DNA of 64,000 bases from Phycisphaeraceae bacterium (lineage in GTDB: Bacteria; Planctomycetota; Phycisphaerae; Phycisphaerales; Phycisphaeraceae). The position numbers and the translations under genes were made by a program. This document shows positions 39,956 to 50,160 of the stretch, piece after piece (within the stretch, counting starts at the first letter, position 1; the number at the start of each line of letters is the position of its first letter). The stretch is taken from positions 1-64,000 of the forward strand of contig JADZCD010000045.1 in assembly GCA_020851735.1 (NCBI GenBank), read 5' to 3'. The notes beneath the pieces were generated by a model. The model ran no database searches. It was not told the DNA's origin and worked only from the letters and a program-made list of their open reading frames with translations.

Positions 39956-41740
39956 ATGCAACGCACTCATGATTGCGGATCGCTGCGACCCGAACACGCC
40001 GGCCAAACCGTCAGCCTGGCGGGGTGGGTCAATAGCTACCGCGATCACGGCGGGGTGATTTTTATTGACCTGCGCGATCGCAAGGGCGTGACGCAGATCG
40101 TGTTTCACCCCCAGCAGGCGGAGGCCCACAGTCTGGCGCAGACACTTCGCCATGAGGACGTGATCTGGGTTAAGGGGACGTGCCTGCGCCGCGAGGCGGG
40201 CATGGAGAACCCGCGCCTCCCCACGGGCGGCATTGAAGTGCGCACGGCGGAATTGAAGCTGCTCAACAAGTCGCAAACTCCGCCCTTTACGCCCGATGAA
40301 GCGGGCAAGGTGAACGAGGAGCGGCGGCTGGAATATCGCTACATCGACCTGCGCCGCCCGCGGATGCAGGAGATCCTTTCCGTCCGGCATCGGGCGGCCA
40401 AGGTGATCCGCGACTATTTCGACGAGCAGGGTTTTCTGGAAATCGAGACGCCCTTCCTCTGCCGCAGCACGCCGGAAGGGGCACGCGATTTCCTGGTGCC
40501 GTCGCGCGTTATCCCCGGTAGTTTTTACGCGCTGCCGCAGAGCCCGCAGCTTTACAAGCAGGTGCTCATGGCCTCGGGCTGCGAAAAGTACGTGCAGTTG
40601 GTGCGCTGCTTCCGCGATGAAGACCCAAGGGCGGACCGCGTGGCGGAATTCACGCAGTTGGACTTGGAAATGAGCTTCGTGGAGCAGGAAGAAGTGATGG
40701 CGGTGGCCGAGGGCATGGCCCGGCGAGTGTGGAAAGACGTTCTGGGCGTGGACGTGCCGGCGATTCCGCGCATGAGCTACAAGGACGCCATGGAACGCTA
40801 TGGGTCGGACAAGCCGGACCTGCGCTTCGGCATGGAATTCGTGGATGTTTCCGACCTGGCGGGGCAGACGGATTTCAAGGTTTTCCGCGGGGCGCTGGAC
40901 GCCAAGGGCACGGTGCGGGCGATTCGCGTGCCGGGGGGCGGCAAGCTGACGCGCAAGCAAACGGACGAATTGTCCGAGTGGATCAAGCAATTCGGCGTGG
41001 GCGGGCTGCCCATGGTCAAGATTGAAGGAGGCAAGCTGGCCACGGGCGTCGCCAAGTTTTTGGAGTCGATTAAGGACGCTTTGATTCAGCGTCTGGGCGC
41101 GGCGGAGGGGGATTTGATTGTCTTTGGCGTCGGTTCGCCGGCCATGACGGTGTTTAAGGCGTTGGGCGCGTTGCGGCTGCGGCTGGCGCAGGAACTGGAC
41201 CTGATTCCCGCGGGCTTGTGGAAATGGCTGTGGGTGGTGGATTTCCCGGCCATGGAATGGAACCCGGACGAAAAACGCTGGGACAGCCTGCACCACCCCT
41301 TCACCGCGCCGCTGGATGAAGACTTAAGCAAGCTGGAGGCGGACACGGGGGCGGTGCGCAGCAAAGCTTACGACCTGGTGCTCAATGGATCGGAAGTCGG
41401 CGGGGGGTCGATTCGTATCCATTCGCCGGAGGTGCAGAAGCGCGTGTTCGCGCTCCTGGGCATTGATGAGCAGGCTGCGGTGGCCAAGTTCGGGTTCCTG
41501 TTGGACGCGCTGAAGTTCGGGGCGCCTCCGCACGGCGGATTGGCGTTCGGGTTTGATCGGCTGATCATGCACATTGTCGGCACGACCAACATCCGCGACG
41601 TGATCGCCTTCCCCAAGACGGCCACCGGAGCGGACCTGATGACGGCGGCGCCTTCGCCGGTGGAGGAAGCGCAGCTTAAGGAACTGAGCCTGCGCGTCGC
41701 CTTGCCGCAGAAACCGGTCAAGGCGGCCCCGCCGGCCTGA
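39956..41740 (+). CDS. aspS: Aspartyl-tRNA synthetase, bacterial type
   Basis: Class II synthetase charging tRNA-Asp. OB-fold anticodon domain at about 1-110 (VSLAGWVNSYRDHGGVIFID). Catalytic motif 2 is FRDEDPRADRVAEFTQLDLE and motif 3 GGLAFGFDRLIMH; the bacterial GAD insertion lies at about 290-420. 594 residues. Whether it also charges tRNA-Asn cannot be decided from this window. GC content is high and even. Confidence 0.96.
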   Translation: MQRTHDCGSLRPEHAGQTVSLAGWVNSYRDHGGVIFIDLRDRKGVTQIVFHPQQAEAHSLAQTLRHEDVIWVKGTCLRREAGMENPRLPTGGIEVRTAELKLLNKSQTPPFTPDEAGKVNEERRLEYRYIDLRRPRMQEILSVRHRAAKVIRDYFDEQGFLEIETPFLCRSTPEGARDFLVPSRVIPGSFYALPQSPQLYKQVLMASGCEKYVQLVRCFRDEDPRADRVAEFTQLDLEMSFVEQEEVMAVAEGMARRVWKDVLGVDVPAIPRMSYKDAMERYGSDKPDLRFGMEFVDVSDLAGQTDFKVFRGALDAKGTVRAIRVPGGGKLTRKQTDELSEWIKQFGVGGLPMVKIEGGKLATGVAKFLESIKDALIQRLGAAEGDLIVFGVGSPAMTVFKALGALRLRLAQELDLIPAGLWKWLWVVDFPAMEWNPDEKRWDSLHHPFTAPLDEDLSKLEADTGAVRSKAYDLVLNGSEVGGGSIRIHSPEVQKRVFALLGIDEQAAVAKFGFLLDALKFGAPPHGGLAFGFDRLIMHIVGTTNIRDVIAFPKTATGADLMTAAPSPVEEAQLKELSLRVALPQKPVKAAPPA

Positions 41741-41749
41741 GGGTTGGCT

Positions 41750-42472
41750 ATGCCTTCGCTTGCGCTGAATTGGGGGACGCTGGCGGTCGAAGACTCCCAA
41801 GGCCGGGGTATGCCTCTGGTTTTTCTGCACGGGTCGGGCTGCGACTTGGCGGATTGGGATCCGGTCATCGCCGCTTTACCCGCGTCACAGCGCACGATCC
41901 GCATGGACTTCCGGGGGCACGGGCAGAGCTCTGTGCCCAAGGCTGTGTTTACGATCACCGATCTGGCCGATGACGTTTTGGCGCTGGCGGATCACCTGCG
42001 AATTCCGCGTTTCGTGCTCGTCGGCCACAGCTTAGGGGGCATGGTGGCGATGGAGCTGGCACGTCGCTCGGGCCGGGCGGCGGGGTTGGTGCTTTTGGAA
42101 GGCTGGACGAAGCTGACCTGCACGCGCGCGTTTACGGGGGACCGGTTCTTCGGGCAGCTTGACCCTAAAACCATCGCGGATATTCAACAAAAAAGCCAGA
42201 CCACGCGGCAGAGGTTTGACCCTAGGCTGTGGACTGGCTTTTGGCAGTCGGTGGAAGCCTTCAACGGCTATTCCGTTCTACAGAAAGCCCGCGTGCCGAT
42301 CTGGGAAGTCTATGGCGACCTGGGGCGAACCGCGGACACGCAGCGATTATTAGAGGTGCCGGAGAACCCGCGCATTGGTTGGGTCTGGCTTGCGGGGGCG
42401 GGGCATTATTTGCCGACGGAAAAACCCCAGGCCGTCGCGGAGATCTGCGGCCAAGCTGTCGCGGCGATGTAA
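41750..42472 (+). CDS. Alpha/beta hydrolase
   Basis: Alpha/beta-hydrolase fold with nucleophile elbow GHSLGG, oxyanion-type FLHGSGCDLADW, candidate acid in EVYGDLG and catalytic His in GAGHYLP. 240 residues, cytoplasmic. The cap region (SQTTRQRFDPRLWTGFW) is unusual and gives no substrate clue. ATG 41750 with GAGGG upstream; 9 bp after aspS, likely co-transcribed. Confidence 0.88.
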   Translation: MPSLALNWGTLAVEDSQGRGMPLVFLHGSGCDLADWDPVIAALPASQRTIRMDFRGHGQSSVPKAVFTITDLADDVLALADHLRIPRFVLVGHSLGGMVAMELARRSGRAAGLVLLEGWTKLTCTRAFTGDRFFGQLDPKTIADIQQKSQTTRQRFDPRLWTGFWQSVEAFNGYSVLQKARVPIWEVYGDLGRTADTQRLLEVPENPRIGWVWLAGAGHYLPTEKPQAVAEICGQAVAAM

Positions 42473-42494
42473 GTAACGAAAGTTATCAGCTTCC

Positions 42495-43475
42495 TTAGAC
42501 GCTGCGGCGGAGCAGGGCCAAGCCGCCCAGGCTCAGCAGGATCAGCGTGGTCGGTTCGGGCACGGTAATGGGCAGCAGGCCCGAGCCGCTGGTGGCCTCC
42601 ACGCCTTCGGGGACAATGACCTGGAAGGTCAGGGTGTTGCCGAAGTCGGTGTCGCCGTTTAATTCGCTCCACACCGGCGGGCCCATTTCCAGAATCATTT
42701 TCACCCAGACGCCGAAGCTGATGTCGATCCGCGATTTGCCGGCCGGCAGGTCTACCGCCAGGTAAAGCGGTTCGTCAATATTCAGGTAGGGATTGATCAC
42801 CCAGTCCCCGGCGACCACCGAAATGCCGCCGGCCGCTACAGGCGATTCAAACCGGCTCGAGAGGCTGCCGTAGGTCTCATGCATTCCGTCCGGATCGCCA
42901 GGTATCGGCAGATCACTGGTGAACTTGACGTCCACCGCCGCGCCGACGTCGGGATCGTCCTGATTATCCGGATGCGAATTAAAGGCCCGCATCTTGCCTT
43001 CGATGTTTCCGCTGAAGACCACCGTCGCGGCTTCGGAGAGGGTAATTGTGTCGCGAATAACCACGTCCGCGTAGACGTTGGAAAAACCAGCTCCCAGATG
43101 CGGCTGGGTGCTGCTGTTGTCCAAGCGGAAGTCCGCAATCGCCGAGGCCTTGGCGATGCCGTTGGCAAGGTCCAGCGTGGCTTTGGCCTTAGCCCGCCAG
43201 AGGTGCCCGCCCGTGGAACCTTGCGGCAAGCCAATGACGCCGGACCAGCCGTCGGACTCGTAAACGCTCTGGATTGGGCCGGTGGTCACCATGGCATCGT
43301 CATTGGCGTAGTCGCCCAAGCCCAGACTGTTGGTGGGGAAACACTCCGCCGCCACGTCCGTCGAGACACTCGCGTAAGGGTAAATCTTGGCGGCCAACGC
43401 CGTGCCGCTGGCAACCGTCAGGACGACAAAAGCTGCAGCGACCCCCAGCCGCCTGTGCAGGCGCGCAATAAACAT
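42495..43475 (-). CDS. PEP-CTERM sorting-domain protein
   Basis: Exported protein of unknown function. A signal peptide at residues 1-28 (LGVAAAFVVLTVASGTALA) is followed by a beta-rich domain of about 270 residues without recognised family, and the sorting signal TVPEPTTLILLSLGGLALLR with a short basic end. The mature part is acidic and aromatic-rich. Copy B of the structured repeat lies about 200 bp upstream. An exosortase must exist elsewhere in the genome. Confidence 0.88.
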   Translation of the reverse strand: MFIARLHRRLGVAAAFVVLTVASGTALAAKIYPYASVSTDVAAECFPTNSLGLGDYANDDAMVTTGPIQSVYESDGWSGVIGLPQGSTGGHLWRAKAKATLDLANGIAKASAIADFRLDNSSTQPHLGAGFSNVYADVVIRDTITLSEAATVVFSGNIEGKMRAFNSHPDNQDDPDVGAAVDVKFTSDLPIPGDPDGMHETYGSLSSRFESPVAAGGISVVAGDWVINPYLNIDEPLYLAVDLPAGKSRIDISFGVWVKMILEMGPPVWSELNGDTDFGNTLTFQVIVPEGVEATSGSGLLPITVPEPTTLILLSLGGLALLRRSV

Positions 43476-43927
43476 AAGGCCTCCTTAAGGGCTTCTAAAC
43501 TGCCAAAATGACGCTTGAGGGAAAACACGGAGGATGATATTTCGGACCAGGTGGTCTGGTCAATCAAATTCGATCAGCATATTTGCCTACAAGCGAACAA
43601 GTTTTGAATAGCCATCAGCATGCACTTGCTGTAGATGGTAAACGGGGAAAGTTCACTGACGTTTGGAGAGGATTGAGCCGGATTGCGGTAATTTCGAAGG
43701 TGAAGGGCCACTTGTTCCGCAGGTGGGTCCCGGCCGACGGAGCGGCCGGGCTTTTCTGTATACGCCTGCGGTATTTTCACGGTGCATATGAGCCGGCTGC
43801 TGTGGGCGGGAGAGTGCGGACCGGTCCATTGAACATGAAATCCAACGGGGTCGTTTGGGTGAGGATAGCCCACGGGATATATCCAGAGAGTTTAGAACCA
43901 AGCTAACTAGCGATTTGCCGGGTTTGC
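43476..43927. other. Intergenic region with structured repeat copy B
   Basis: About 450 bp between nadB and the PEP-CTERM gene. Its only recognisable content is the 113-bp element listed separately. No gene supported. Confidence 0.6.
43680..43792. repeat. Structured intergenic element, copy B
   Basis: It matches 23359-23472 over its length: GGATTGCGGTAATT at the start, the CCCGGCCG-ACGGAG-CGGCCGGG hairpin with CTTTTCT, and the CGCCTGCGGTATTTTCAC tail. The outer CCGCAGG/CCTGCGG helix is kept. Unlike copy A, it has no plus-strand gene ending upstream that would need a terminator. Confidence 0.75.
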
Positions 43928-45601
43928 CTAACGCGTTGGCGCGGTCGACTCGGCTGGGCTGCGCACCGGAGTTATCCTCGGTTGCGCTTGGCCGCGCACC
44001 CAGACGTCGTGGCCGCGGAATTGATCCTGCGGCTGCTGGACGTCCATGCGGAAATGGGTGCCCCGGCTTTCGGCACGCCAGGAGGCTGCGCGGGTCATCA
44101 AGGCCCCCACGAGCAGCAGGTTCTGGACTTCCCAGCCACGGCGTTCGTCGAAAATCTTGTCCAGCGTGTAGCTGGCCCAGAAGTCGAACATTTCGGCCAC
44201 TTCTTCCAGGTGGCGGCCGTCGCGCTGGATGCCCACCTCGCGCCACATCACCGAACGCAGGCTGGAGCGGACGTCCGACAAGTCCAATTCCGCCCGGCCG
44301 GACTCGCGCACATCGGAAATGATCTTGGCCGGCCCGGGGGGCTGGCCGTCGAGCAGTTCGCAGCAGACCTGGCCCGCCAGACGGCCAAAGACCAAGCCTT
44401 CCAGGAGGCTGTTGCTCGCCAAGCGATTGGCGCCGTGCAGGCCGGTGCAGGCCGCCTCGCCGCAGGCGTACAGCCCGGTGATGTTGGTGCGCCCGAAGCG
44501 ATCGGTCAGCACGCCGCCGATCATGTAGTGGGCGGAGGGGTGGATGGGGATCAGATCGCGGCCCGGGTCGATGTCGAATTTTCGTAATAGCTCAAAGATG
44601 CCCGGGAAGCGCTGGGCAAAACGTTCGCTGCCCATCTGCCGGCAATCCAGGAACACGTGCGAGTAATTGGTGCGTGCCATCTGGGTCAAGATGGCCCGGG
44701 CCACGACGTCGCGCGGGGCCAATTCCCACTGCTCGTGATGATCCTGCATGAAGCGGTAGCCGTTGCGATCGACCAGGAACGCTCCCTCGCCGCGGACGGC
44801 TTCGGAGATCAGCGAGCGGCTGGCCCCGGCGACATAGAGCGTGGTGGGGTGAAACTGCATGAACGCCATGTCGGCCAATTCGGCGCCGGCGCGATAGGCG
44901 ATGGCCAGGCCGTCGCCGGTGGCCAGGGGGGGATTGGTCGATTCCCGGTAGACCTGGCCGCAGCCGCCGCTGGCGAGGATCGTCGCCTTGGCCCAGATCA
45001 CCTGCAGGCCATACTTGGGGTGATGGGTGATGGCCCCCAGGCAGCGCGGCGAGGCGCCGTCGAGCGTGATAAGGTCGAGCACAAAGCAGTCGCTGAACAT
45101 GCGGACGCGATCGTGGCGGCGGCATTGGCGTTCGAGGGTGACGGACAGCTCGCGCCCGGTGGCGTCGCCGTGGGCGTGGACGATGCGGTTGCGGCTGTGT
45201 CCGCCTTCGCGCCCTAAGTCCAGGGCGTTGCCCGCGTCGCGGTCCAGGCGCATGCCCCAATCGATCAGTTCGCGCATCATCGACGGGGCGGCTTCGACCA
45301 CCTGGCGGACGATCGGCTCGTCGCACAGGCCGGCGCCGGCGGTGAGGGTGTCCTGGATGTGGCTGTCCAGGGAATCGTCGTCGGCCAGCACGGTGGCGAT
45401 GCCGCCCTGGGCCCAATAGGTGTTGGAGTCCTTGATTTCACCCTTGAGGGCGATGATGACGTCGCCGTGTTCGGCGGCGGCCAGGGCGGCGCGCATGCCC
45501 GCGACGCCGGCGCCGATCACCAGGACGTCGGTGAATATCTGCGGCAGCAGCGTGGCCCGGAAGGGAATCAAGTATCGGCGCTGGTCGAAAACCGCGTGCA
45601 T
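43928..45601 (-). CDS. nadB: L-aspartate oxidase
   Basis: FAD enzyme oxidising L-aspartate to iminoaspartate, first step of NAD synthesis. Rossmann motif VLVIGAGVAGMRAALAAAE, NTYWAQGGIATVL, GREGGHSRNRIVHAHGDATG, FMQFHPTTLY and GLYACGEAACTGLHGANRLA with SNSLLEGLVFG. About 557 residues. ATG 45601 (MHAVFDQRR) is preferred to 45610. nadA and nadC are not nearby. The C-terminus ends in a Pro/Arg-rich tail after the usual helical domain. Confidence 0.95.
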   Translation of the reverse strand: MHAVFDQRRYLIPFRATLLPQIFTDVLVIGAGVAGMRAALAAAEHGDVIIALKGEIKDSNTYWAQGGIATVLADDDSLDSHIQDTLTAGAGLCDEPIVRQVVEAAPSMMRELIDWGMRLDRDAGNALDLGREGGHSRNRIVHAHGDATGRELSVTLERQCRRHDRVRMFSDCFVLDLITLDGASPRCLGAITHHPKYGLQVIWAKATILASGGCGQVYRESTNPPLATGDGLAIAYRAGAELADMAFMQFHPTTLYVAGASRSLISEAVRGEGAFLVDRNGYRFMQDHHEQWELAPRDVVARAILTQMARTNYSHVFLDCRQMGSERFAQRFPGIFELLRKFDIDPGRDLIPIHPSAHYMIGGVLTDRFGRTNITGLYACGEAACTGLHGANRLASNSLLEGLVFGRLAGQVCCELLDGQPPGPAKIISDVRESGRAELDLSDVRSSLRSVMWREVGIQRDGRHLEEVAEMFDFWASYTLDKIFDERRGWEVQNLLLVGALMTRAASWRAESRGTHFRMDVQQPQDQFRGHDVWVRGQAQPRITPVRSPAESTAPTR

Positions 45602-45634
45602 ACCCCTCACCCTCTTGGAATGGCTCGGTGGGAA

Positions 45635-46147
45635 TTAAGGCAGTTGCCCGGAGGACTTAAAGTGAGCTTTGGGCAACGGTAGTTTTTCTTCGGCCAGATT
45701 TTCGATAAACGTCTCCGGACGCTGATAGGCGATCCGCCCATGGACGCGGTAGGTCGCGCCATGAACGTCGCGTGATTTACCGCTTAACGTCAAAGCTGCG
45801 GGCAGGACCAGAGTCTGGCGCCCTTCGGTCGGCAGGGTGTGGTTGGCCTGGTCGGTCATGCGGAACCGTCCGATGCCCGGGACGTCCACCGTGTATTTGA
45901 TGGTGTCCAGAGGCAGGGCGATGGAGTTGGGGTTTTCCACGTTCAGGACTACTTCCAGGCGAACCCCTTCCTCGGTCTGCTCCGTCACGTTGACGGCGGC
46001 GACCTGGATCTTCGGATCCTTGGGGCGATTGAAGAGGCCGGTGGGATTTTTCGTCGAGCTGCACCCGGCGGTGAAGGCGGCAGCCAAAAGCACAACCAAC
46101 CAGGTACTGCGGCTGGGAACGCGAGTTGGAATGGATCTGCTTGTCAT
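45635..46147 (-). CDS. LEA14-like lipoprotein
   Basis: Lipoprotein signal with lipobox (LLAAAFTAGC, Cys29), then an immunoglobulin-like LEA-type domain: VRLEVVLNVENPNSIALPL and IKYTVDVPGIGRFRM. Such proteins occur in the periplasm and are linked to desiccation or surface roles; function unproven. ATG 46147 is chosen because the signal peptide begins there; an upstream start at 46228 would overlap cstA. It lies 33 bp upstream of nadB on the same strand. Confidence 0.82.
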   Translation of the reverse strand: MTSRSIPTRVPSRSTWLVVLLAAAFTAGCSSTKNPTGLFNRPKDPKIQVAAVNVTEQTEEGVRLEVVLNVENPNSIALPLDTIKYTVDVPGIGRFRMTDQANHTLPTEGRQTLVLPAALTLSGKSRDVHGATYRVHGRIAYQRPETFIENLAEEKLPLPKAHFKSSGQLP

Positions 46148-46224
46148 GCCTATCAAGGATAGATTAGCGCTGGCAATATGGCCAGCCCGCCTCCCGAACA
46201 AATGACAAGGGCCCAGGATTATTC

Positions 46225-47985
46225 TCATCCGGCCGACAGGACTTGCGGCGGGGGAGGCGCCGCGGAGCCCTTGCTGACGATCCAGAGGGCTTCAACGAGC
46301 AACAGTCCCGCCAGGATCACCAGAACCAGGGCGGCCCAGGGGACGGGGCTGGTGGGCAGCGACGCGGGGATCGGCCAGAAGCCCTGCTGCAGGAATCGCA
46401 AGAGAGCCCACGTGCTCATGACGTACATGACCACCGTGGGCAGGCCGGTGAGGACCCAGATAATCGAATTCCGCCGGGTGCGGTACAGCCAGACGGTCAG
46501 GCCCAGGAGGGCCAGGGCCGCCATCAACTGATTGCTGGCGCCAAAGAGCGGCCAGAACAGTTGCCAGGCGGAGATGGCCTTGCCGTTGACGTCCGTGATT
46601 TTCTGCGTCACGAAGAACAGCGGCACGGCCGCGGTGATGGCGGTGGCGGTCCAGCGGCCAACACGGCCTTCCCAACCGGTCAGCTCCTGGAGGATATACC
46701 GGCCCAGGCGGGTGCAAACGTCCAGGGTGTCATAGACGAACGTGGTGAACGCCAGGAGGGCGAAGGACACGCCGAAGGAGCGCGGTATGCCCAGGGCGTT
46801 TAGAAAATCCGCGTTGCCCAGGGCGTAGATCAGATTGGGCTGCTTGCCCTTGACGGCGTCGGCGCTGAGGATCATGACGGTGCCCAGCGAGACCACCGCG
46901 ACCATGCCTTCCAAGAGCATGGCGCCGTAGCCGACGGCCTGGGCATCGGTTTCACGGCGCAACTGCTTGGAGGTGGTGCCGGAGGCGATCAGGCAGTGAA
47001 AGCCCGAGCAGGCGCCGCAGGCAATGGTGATAAACAACATGGGGAATACCGGGCCACTCTTGGCTTCATCCGCCAGGGTGAAGGCGGGGTAATGGATGGC
47101 TAACGCGCCGTTGTCGCCATGCCACATTCCCACGACGCCGGCGACGATGATGCCCAGCATTCCGCCGAACAAGGTCAGGGCCAAAAAGTATCCGCCCAGG
47201 TGCCCGCGCGGCTGAAGCAGCAGCCAGACGGGCACCGCGGCGGCCGCCATGCAGTAGAGCAGGAGCAGGACGTCCCAGAGGCGGATGGCCGAGGCTTCGC
47301 TGACGCCCAGCAGGCCGGTTAAGTCCAGCGGCCAGAGCGGGCCGGCCCAGATGGCCACGCCCACCAGGGGCAGAAAGATCACCGTCGCCCAGCCCACGGT
47401 GAGTCTGGTGTAGCGCAGGAGCAGGCCCATGATGATCGGCAGAATCAGGTAGAGCAGGGAGGAGGTGGCCGTCGCCCCGCCTTGAATCACCGAGCCGTCG
47501 TCCAGGATTTTCCGGCCGACAAACGAGCTGGCGACGATGTCGGTGAAGGCGACGATGATGTAAACCAGCGTGATCCAGATGAAGATCAGAAAGAGCACGT
47601 AGGAACGGGTGGACATGTGCCGACGAACCACTTCCGCGATGGAACTGGCGCGGTGGCGGATGGAAGCCGTCAGGGAGGCGATGTCGTGCACGCCGCCGAT
47701 GAAGATGCTGCCCAACACGATCCAGATCAGGGCCGGCCCCCATCCAAACCACACCCCGGCGAGAATGGGGCCGACGATCGGACCGGCGGCGGCGATGGCG
47801 GAAAAATGCTGGCTGAACAGGAACGGCGGATCAATCGGCAGGTAGTCGATGTCGTTGCGCAGTTCCACGGCCGGGGTGGGGCGCGTCGCGTCAAGCTTTA
47901 ACAAGCGAGCCAGCAGGTTGCCGTAGAACCGGTACGCCACGGCGAACACCACGGCACAGATCAGGACCACCCATAACAGATTCAT
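46225..47985 (-). CDS. cstA: CstA-family transporter (carbon starvation protein)
   Basis: Inner-membrane transporter with about 15-16 helices; family members import peptides or pyruvate. RFYGNLLARLL, HFSAIAAAGPIVGPILAG, SIRHRASSIAEVV and CSGFHCLIASGTTSKQL are conserved. 586 residues, shorter than the 700 of E. coli CstA, as in many non-enteric homologues. The long spacer upstream (47986-48279) separates it from a divergent SulP gene. No two-component sensor is adjacent. Confidence 0.92.
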   Translation of the reverse strand: MNLLWVVLICAVVFAVAYRFYGNLLARLLKLDATRPTPAVELRNDIDYLPIDPPFLFSQHFSAIAAAGPIVGPILAGVWFGWGPALIWIVLGSIFIGGVHDIASLTASIRHRASSIAEVVRRHMSTRSYVLFLIFIWITLVYIIVAFTDIVASSFVGRKILDDGSVIQGGATATSSLLYLILPIIMGLLLRYTRLTVGWATVIFLPLVGVAIWAGPLWPLDLTGLLGVSEASAIRLWDVLLLLYCMAAAAVPVWLLLQPRGHLGGYFLALTLFGGMLGIIVAGVVGMWHGDNGALAIHYPAFTLADEAKSGPVFPMLFITIACGACSGFHCLIASGTTSKQLRRETDAQAVGYGAMLLEGMVAVVSLGTVMILSADAVKGKQPNLIYALGNADFLNALGIPRSFGVSFALLAFTTFVYDTLDVCTRLGRYILQELTGWEGRVGRWTATAITAAVPLFFVTQKITDVNGKAISAWQLFWPLFGASNQLMAALALLGLTVWLYRTRRNSIIWVLTGLPTVVMYVMSTWALLRFLQQGFWPIPASLPTSPVPWAALVLVILAGLLLVEALWIVSKGSAAPPPPQVLSAG

Positions 47986-48279
47986 GCTGCATCACTCCGA
48001 GGGACACGCCGTTTGGACATGACCGGCAGACGCCTGACAGGCTAAAGCATAGCTCATCGGCCAAGTTGCCCCACGGTTTGGAATGTCTATTGGCGGTTAT
48101 CCTCTTTAAGCTTCGTGTCTAAACTGCCTTACAGGGGCGATCTTGACCTGCGGGTGGCGGGCATTTATCTTCGCTCGCAATTCCAGCCGATGCTATTCGG
48201 CTAGACGGCCGCTTGTTCGACCGCGGCGGCTAAATCCGCTTAAGGTGGCTGTTCACCTTCCTCATGCCGGCTTTTCCCT
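47986..48279. other. Divergent promoter region cstA / SulP
   Basis: About 290 bp between divergent transporter genes. It must hold both promoters but no confident -10/-35 pair was found. No repeat of the kinds seen elsewhere. Confidence 0.5.
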
Positions 48280-50076
48280 ATGCGCTACATTCAGAGAATT
48301 TCGCTCTCGGGCTTGCCCGACTGGTCTCCCATTCAATGTGCCACCGCCATCCGCCAGACTTTCCGCGGCGGATACAGTCTGGCTTCCTTGCGTCGTGATG
48401 TTGTCGCTGGGGTGGTTGTCGGAGTGGTGGCTCTGCCGCTGTCGATGGCGCTGGCGATCGCCAGCGGCGCCCCGCCGCAGCACGGTCTGTTTACCGCCAT
48501 TGTGGGCGGGTTCATCATCGCCCTCCTGGGCGGCTCGTTCACCAGCGTCTCGGGCCCCACGGCTGCGTTTGTGGTGCTGCTGGCGCCGATCACGGCCAAG
48601 TTTGGTCTGGCGGGATTGATGATCGCGTCGCTGATGGCCGGGGCCATCCTGGTTCTGATGGGCGTGGCGCGGTTGGGCAAGCTGCTGCGCTTCATCCCGC
48701 ACCCGGTGACCACCGGCTTTACCGCCGGCATTGCCGTCTCCATCGCCGCCTTGCAGCTGAAGGATTTCATGGGGCTGCAACTGGATCACCGTCCGGAACA
48801 CTTTCCCGAACTGGTGTTCGCCATGGCCAGGGCTTTGCCCACATTGCACTGGACGGACTTTGGCATCGGGCTATTCACATTGGCCCTGTTGATCGTCTGG
48901 CCAAAGTTCACCAAGCGCGTTCCGGCGGCGCTGGTGGCGCTGACCCTCGGCGCTGTGCTGGCCTGGGGGCTGGGGCTGTTTTTTCCGTCTTTCCACGTGG
49001 ACACCATCGCCAGCCGGTTTTCCTACCTCATGGACGGCCAGACGTTTCCGGGCATTCCGCGATCGTTTCCCAGACTGGTCCTGCCGTGGAACGTGGTGGA
49101 TGCCGCGACCAATCACAACTCGTTTTCCTTTTCGATTGAACAGATCCGCGACCTGGCGATTCCCGCTTTGGCCATTGCCATGCTCGGAGCCATCGAATCC
49201 CTGCTTTGCGCGGTAGTGGCTGACGGCATGGCCGGCACCAAGCATGACCCGGACGCGGAATTGATCGGACAGGGCATCGGCAACCTGGTCACGCCCTTTT
49301 TCGGGGGCATCGCCGCAACGGCGGCCATCGCCCGCACCGCCACCAACATCCGTGCCGGCGGACGCACGCCCGTGGCCGCGCTGGTGCATGCGCTGTTTGT
49401 GCTGGCGGCGATGCTGTCCCTGGCGCCGCTTTTGGGGCAGATGCCGATGGCATCGCTGGCGGCTTTGCTCCTGATCGTCGCCTGGAACATGAGCGACCTG
49501 CGCCACTTTACGCACATTGTCCGCGTGGCGCCGCGCAGCGACGTGGTCGTGCTCCTGGCCTGTTTCAGCATGATGGTGCTTTTCGACATGGTGGTGGCGG
49601 TGGGCGTGGGGGTGACGTTGGCGGCGCTGCTCTTTATGCGGCGCATGGCGGAATTGACCAGCGCCAAGCTTACCGACGGCGACCACCCCCACCTGCTGGC
49701 GCCGCTGCCTCCGGACGTGCTGCTCTATGAAATCGCCGGGCCGCTCTTCTTCGGGGCCGCGGAAAAGGCCGGCAACGCCCTGTCACTGGCCACCGGCAGG
49801 CCCAGCGCGGTGATCTTCTGGCTGGGGGCTGTGCCGACGATGGACATCACCGGCTTAGTTGCCCTGGAATCGGCGATTCGCAAATTCCAGGCCATGGGCG
49901 CGATGGTCGTGTTGACGGACATTCAACCCGAACCGGCCGCTCTGTTAAGTCGCGCGGAGATTAAGGACGACCCGGGCCGACTGGCCATCTGCCACAGCCT
50001 GCAGGAGGCCGAGATGCTCGTGCGCCTGGTGGATCCACGCATCGTGCCCGACCAGAGCAAGCCGACCGCAGCCTGA
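48280..50076 (+). CDS. SulP-family anion transporter with STAS domain
   Basis: SLC26/SulP membrane transporter: FRGGYSLASLRRDVVAGVVV, LPLSMALAIASGAPPQHGLF, GPTAAFVVLLAPI and GGIAATAAIARTATNIRAG are typical. About 12-14 helices, then a cytoplasmic STAS domain at about 470-580 (FWLGAVPTMDITGLVALESA). Substrate may be sulfate, bicarbonate or another anion; a cstA-like metabolic transporter lies opposite but gives no proof. 598 residues. Confidence 0.93.
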   Translation: MRYIQRISLSGLPDWSPIQCATAIRQTFRGGYSLASLRRDVVAGVVVGVVALPLSMALAIASGAPPQHGLFTAIVGGFIIALLGGSFTSVSGPTAAFVVLLAPITAKFGLAGLMIASLMAGAILVLMGVARLGKLLRFIPHPVTTGFTAGIAVSIAALQLKDFMGLQLDHRPEHFPELVFAMARALPTLHWTDFGIGLFTLALLIVWPKFTKRVPAALVALTLGAVLAWGLGLFFPSFHVDTIASRFSYLMDGQTFPGIPRSFPRLVLPWNVVDAATNHNSFSFSIEQIRDLAIPALAIAMLGAIESLLCAVVADGMAGTKHDPDAELIGQGIGNLVTPFFGGIAATAAIARTATNIRAGGRTPVAALVHALFVLAAMLSLAPLLGQMPMASLAALLLIVAWNMSDLRHFTHIVRVAPRSDVVVLLACFSMMVLFDMVVAVGVGVTLAALLFMRRMAELTSAKLTDGDHPHLLAPLPPDVLLYEIAGPLFFGAAEKAGNALSLATGRPSAVIFWLGAVPTMDITGLVALESAIRKFQAMGAMVVLTDIQPEPAALLSRAEIKDDPGRLAICHSLQEAEMLVRLVDPRIVPDQSKPTAA

Positions 50077-50160
50077 TATTGATATTGAACTCTCGGCCCC
50101 CTCGTTGCCCCTGATCCCCCCCACTGCTTTGACGCTTCCCCGCGGCCGGTCGCGCGGGCG

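Noticed and set aside
39929-41296. 455-codon open frame antisense to aspS
   Set aside because: No family resemblance; a shadow of the aspS coding pattern.
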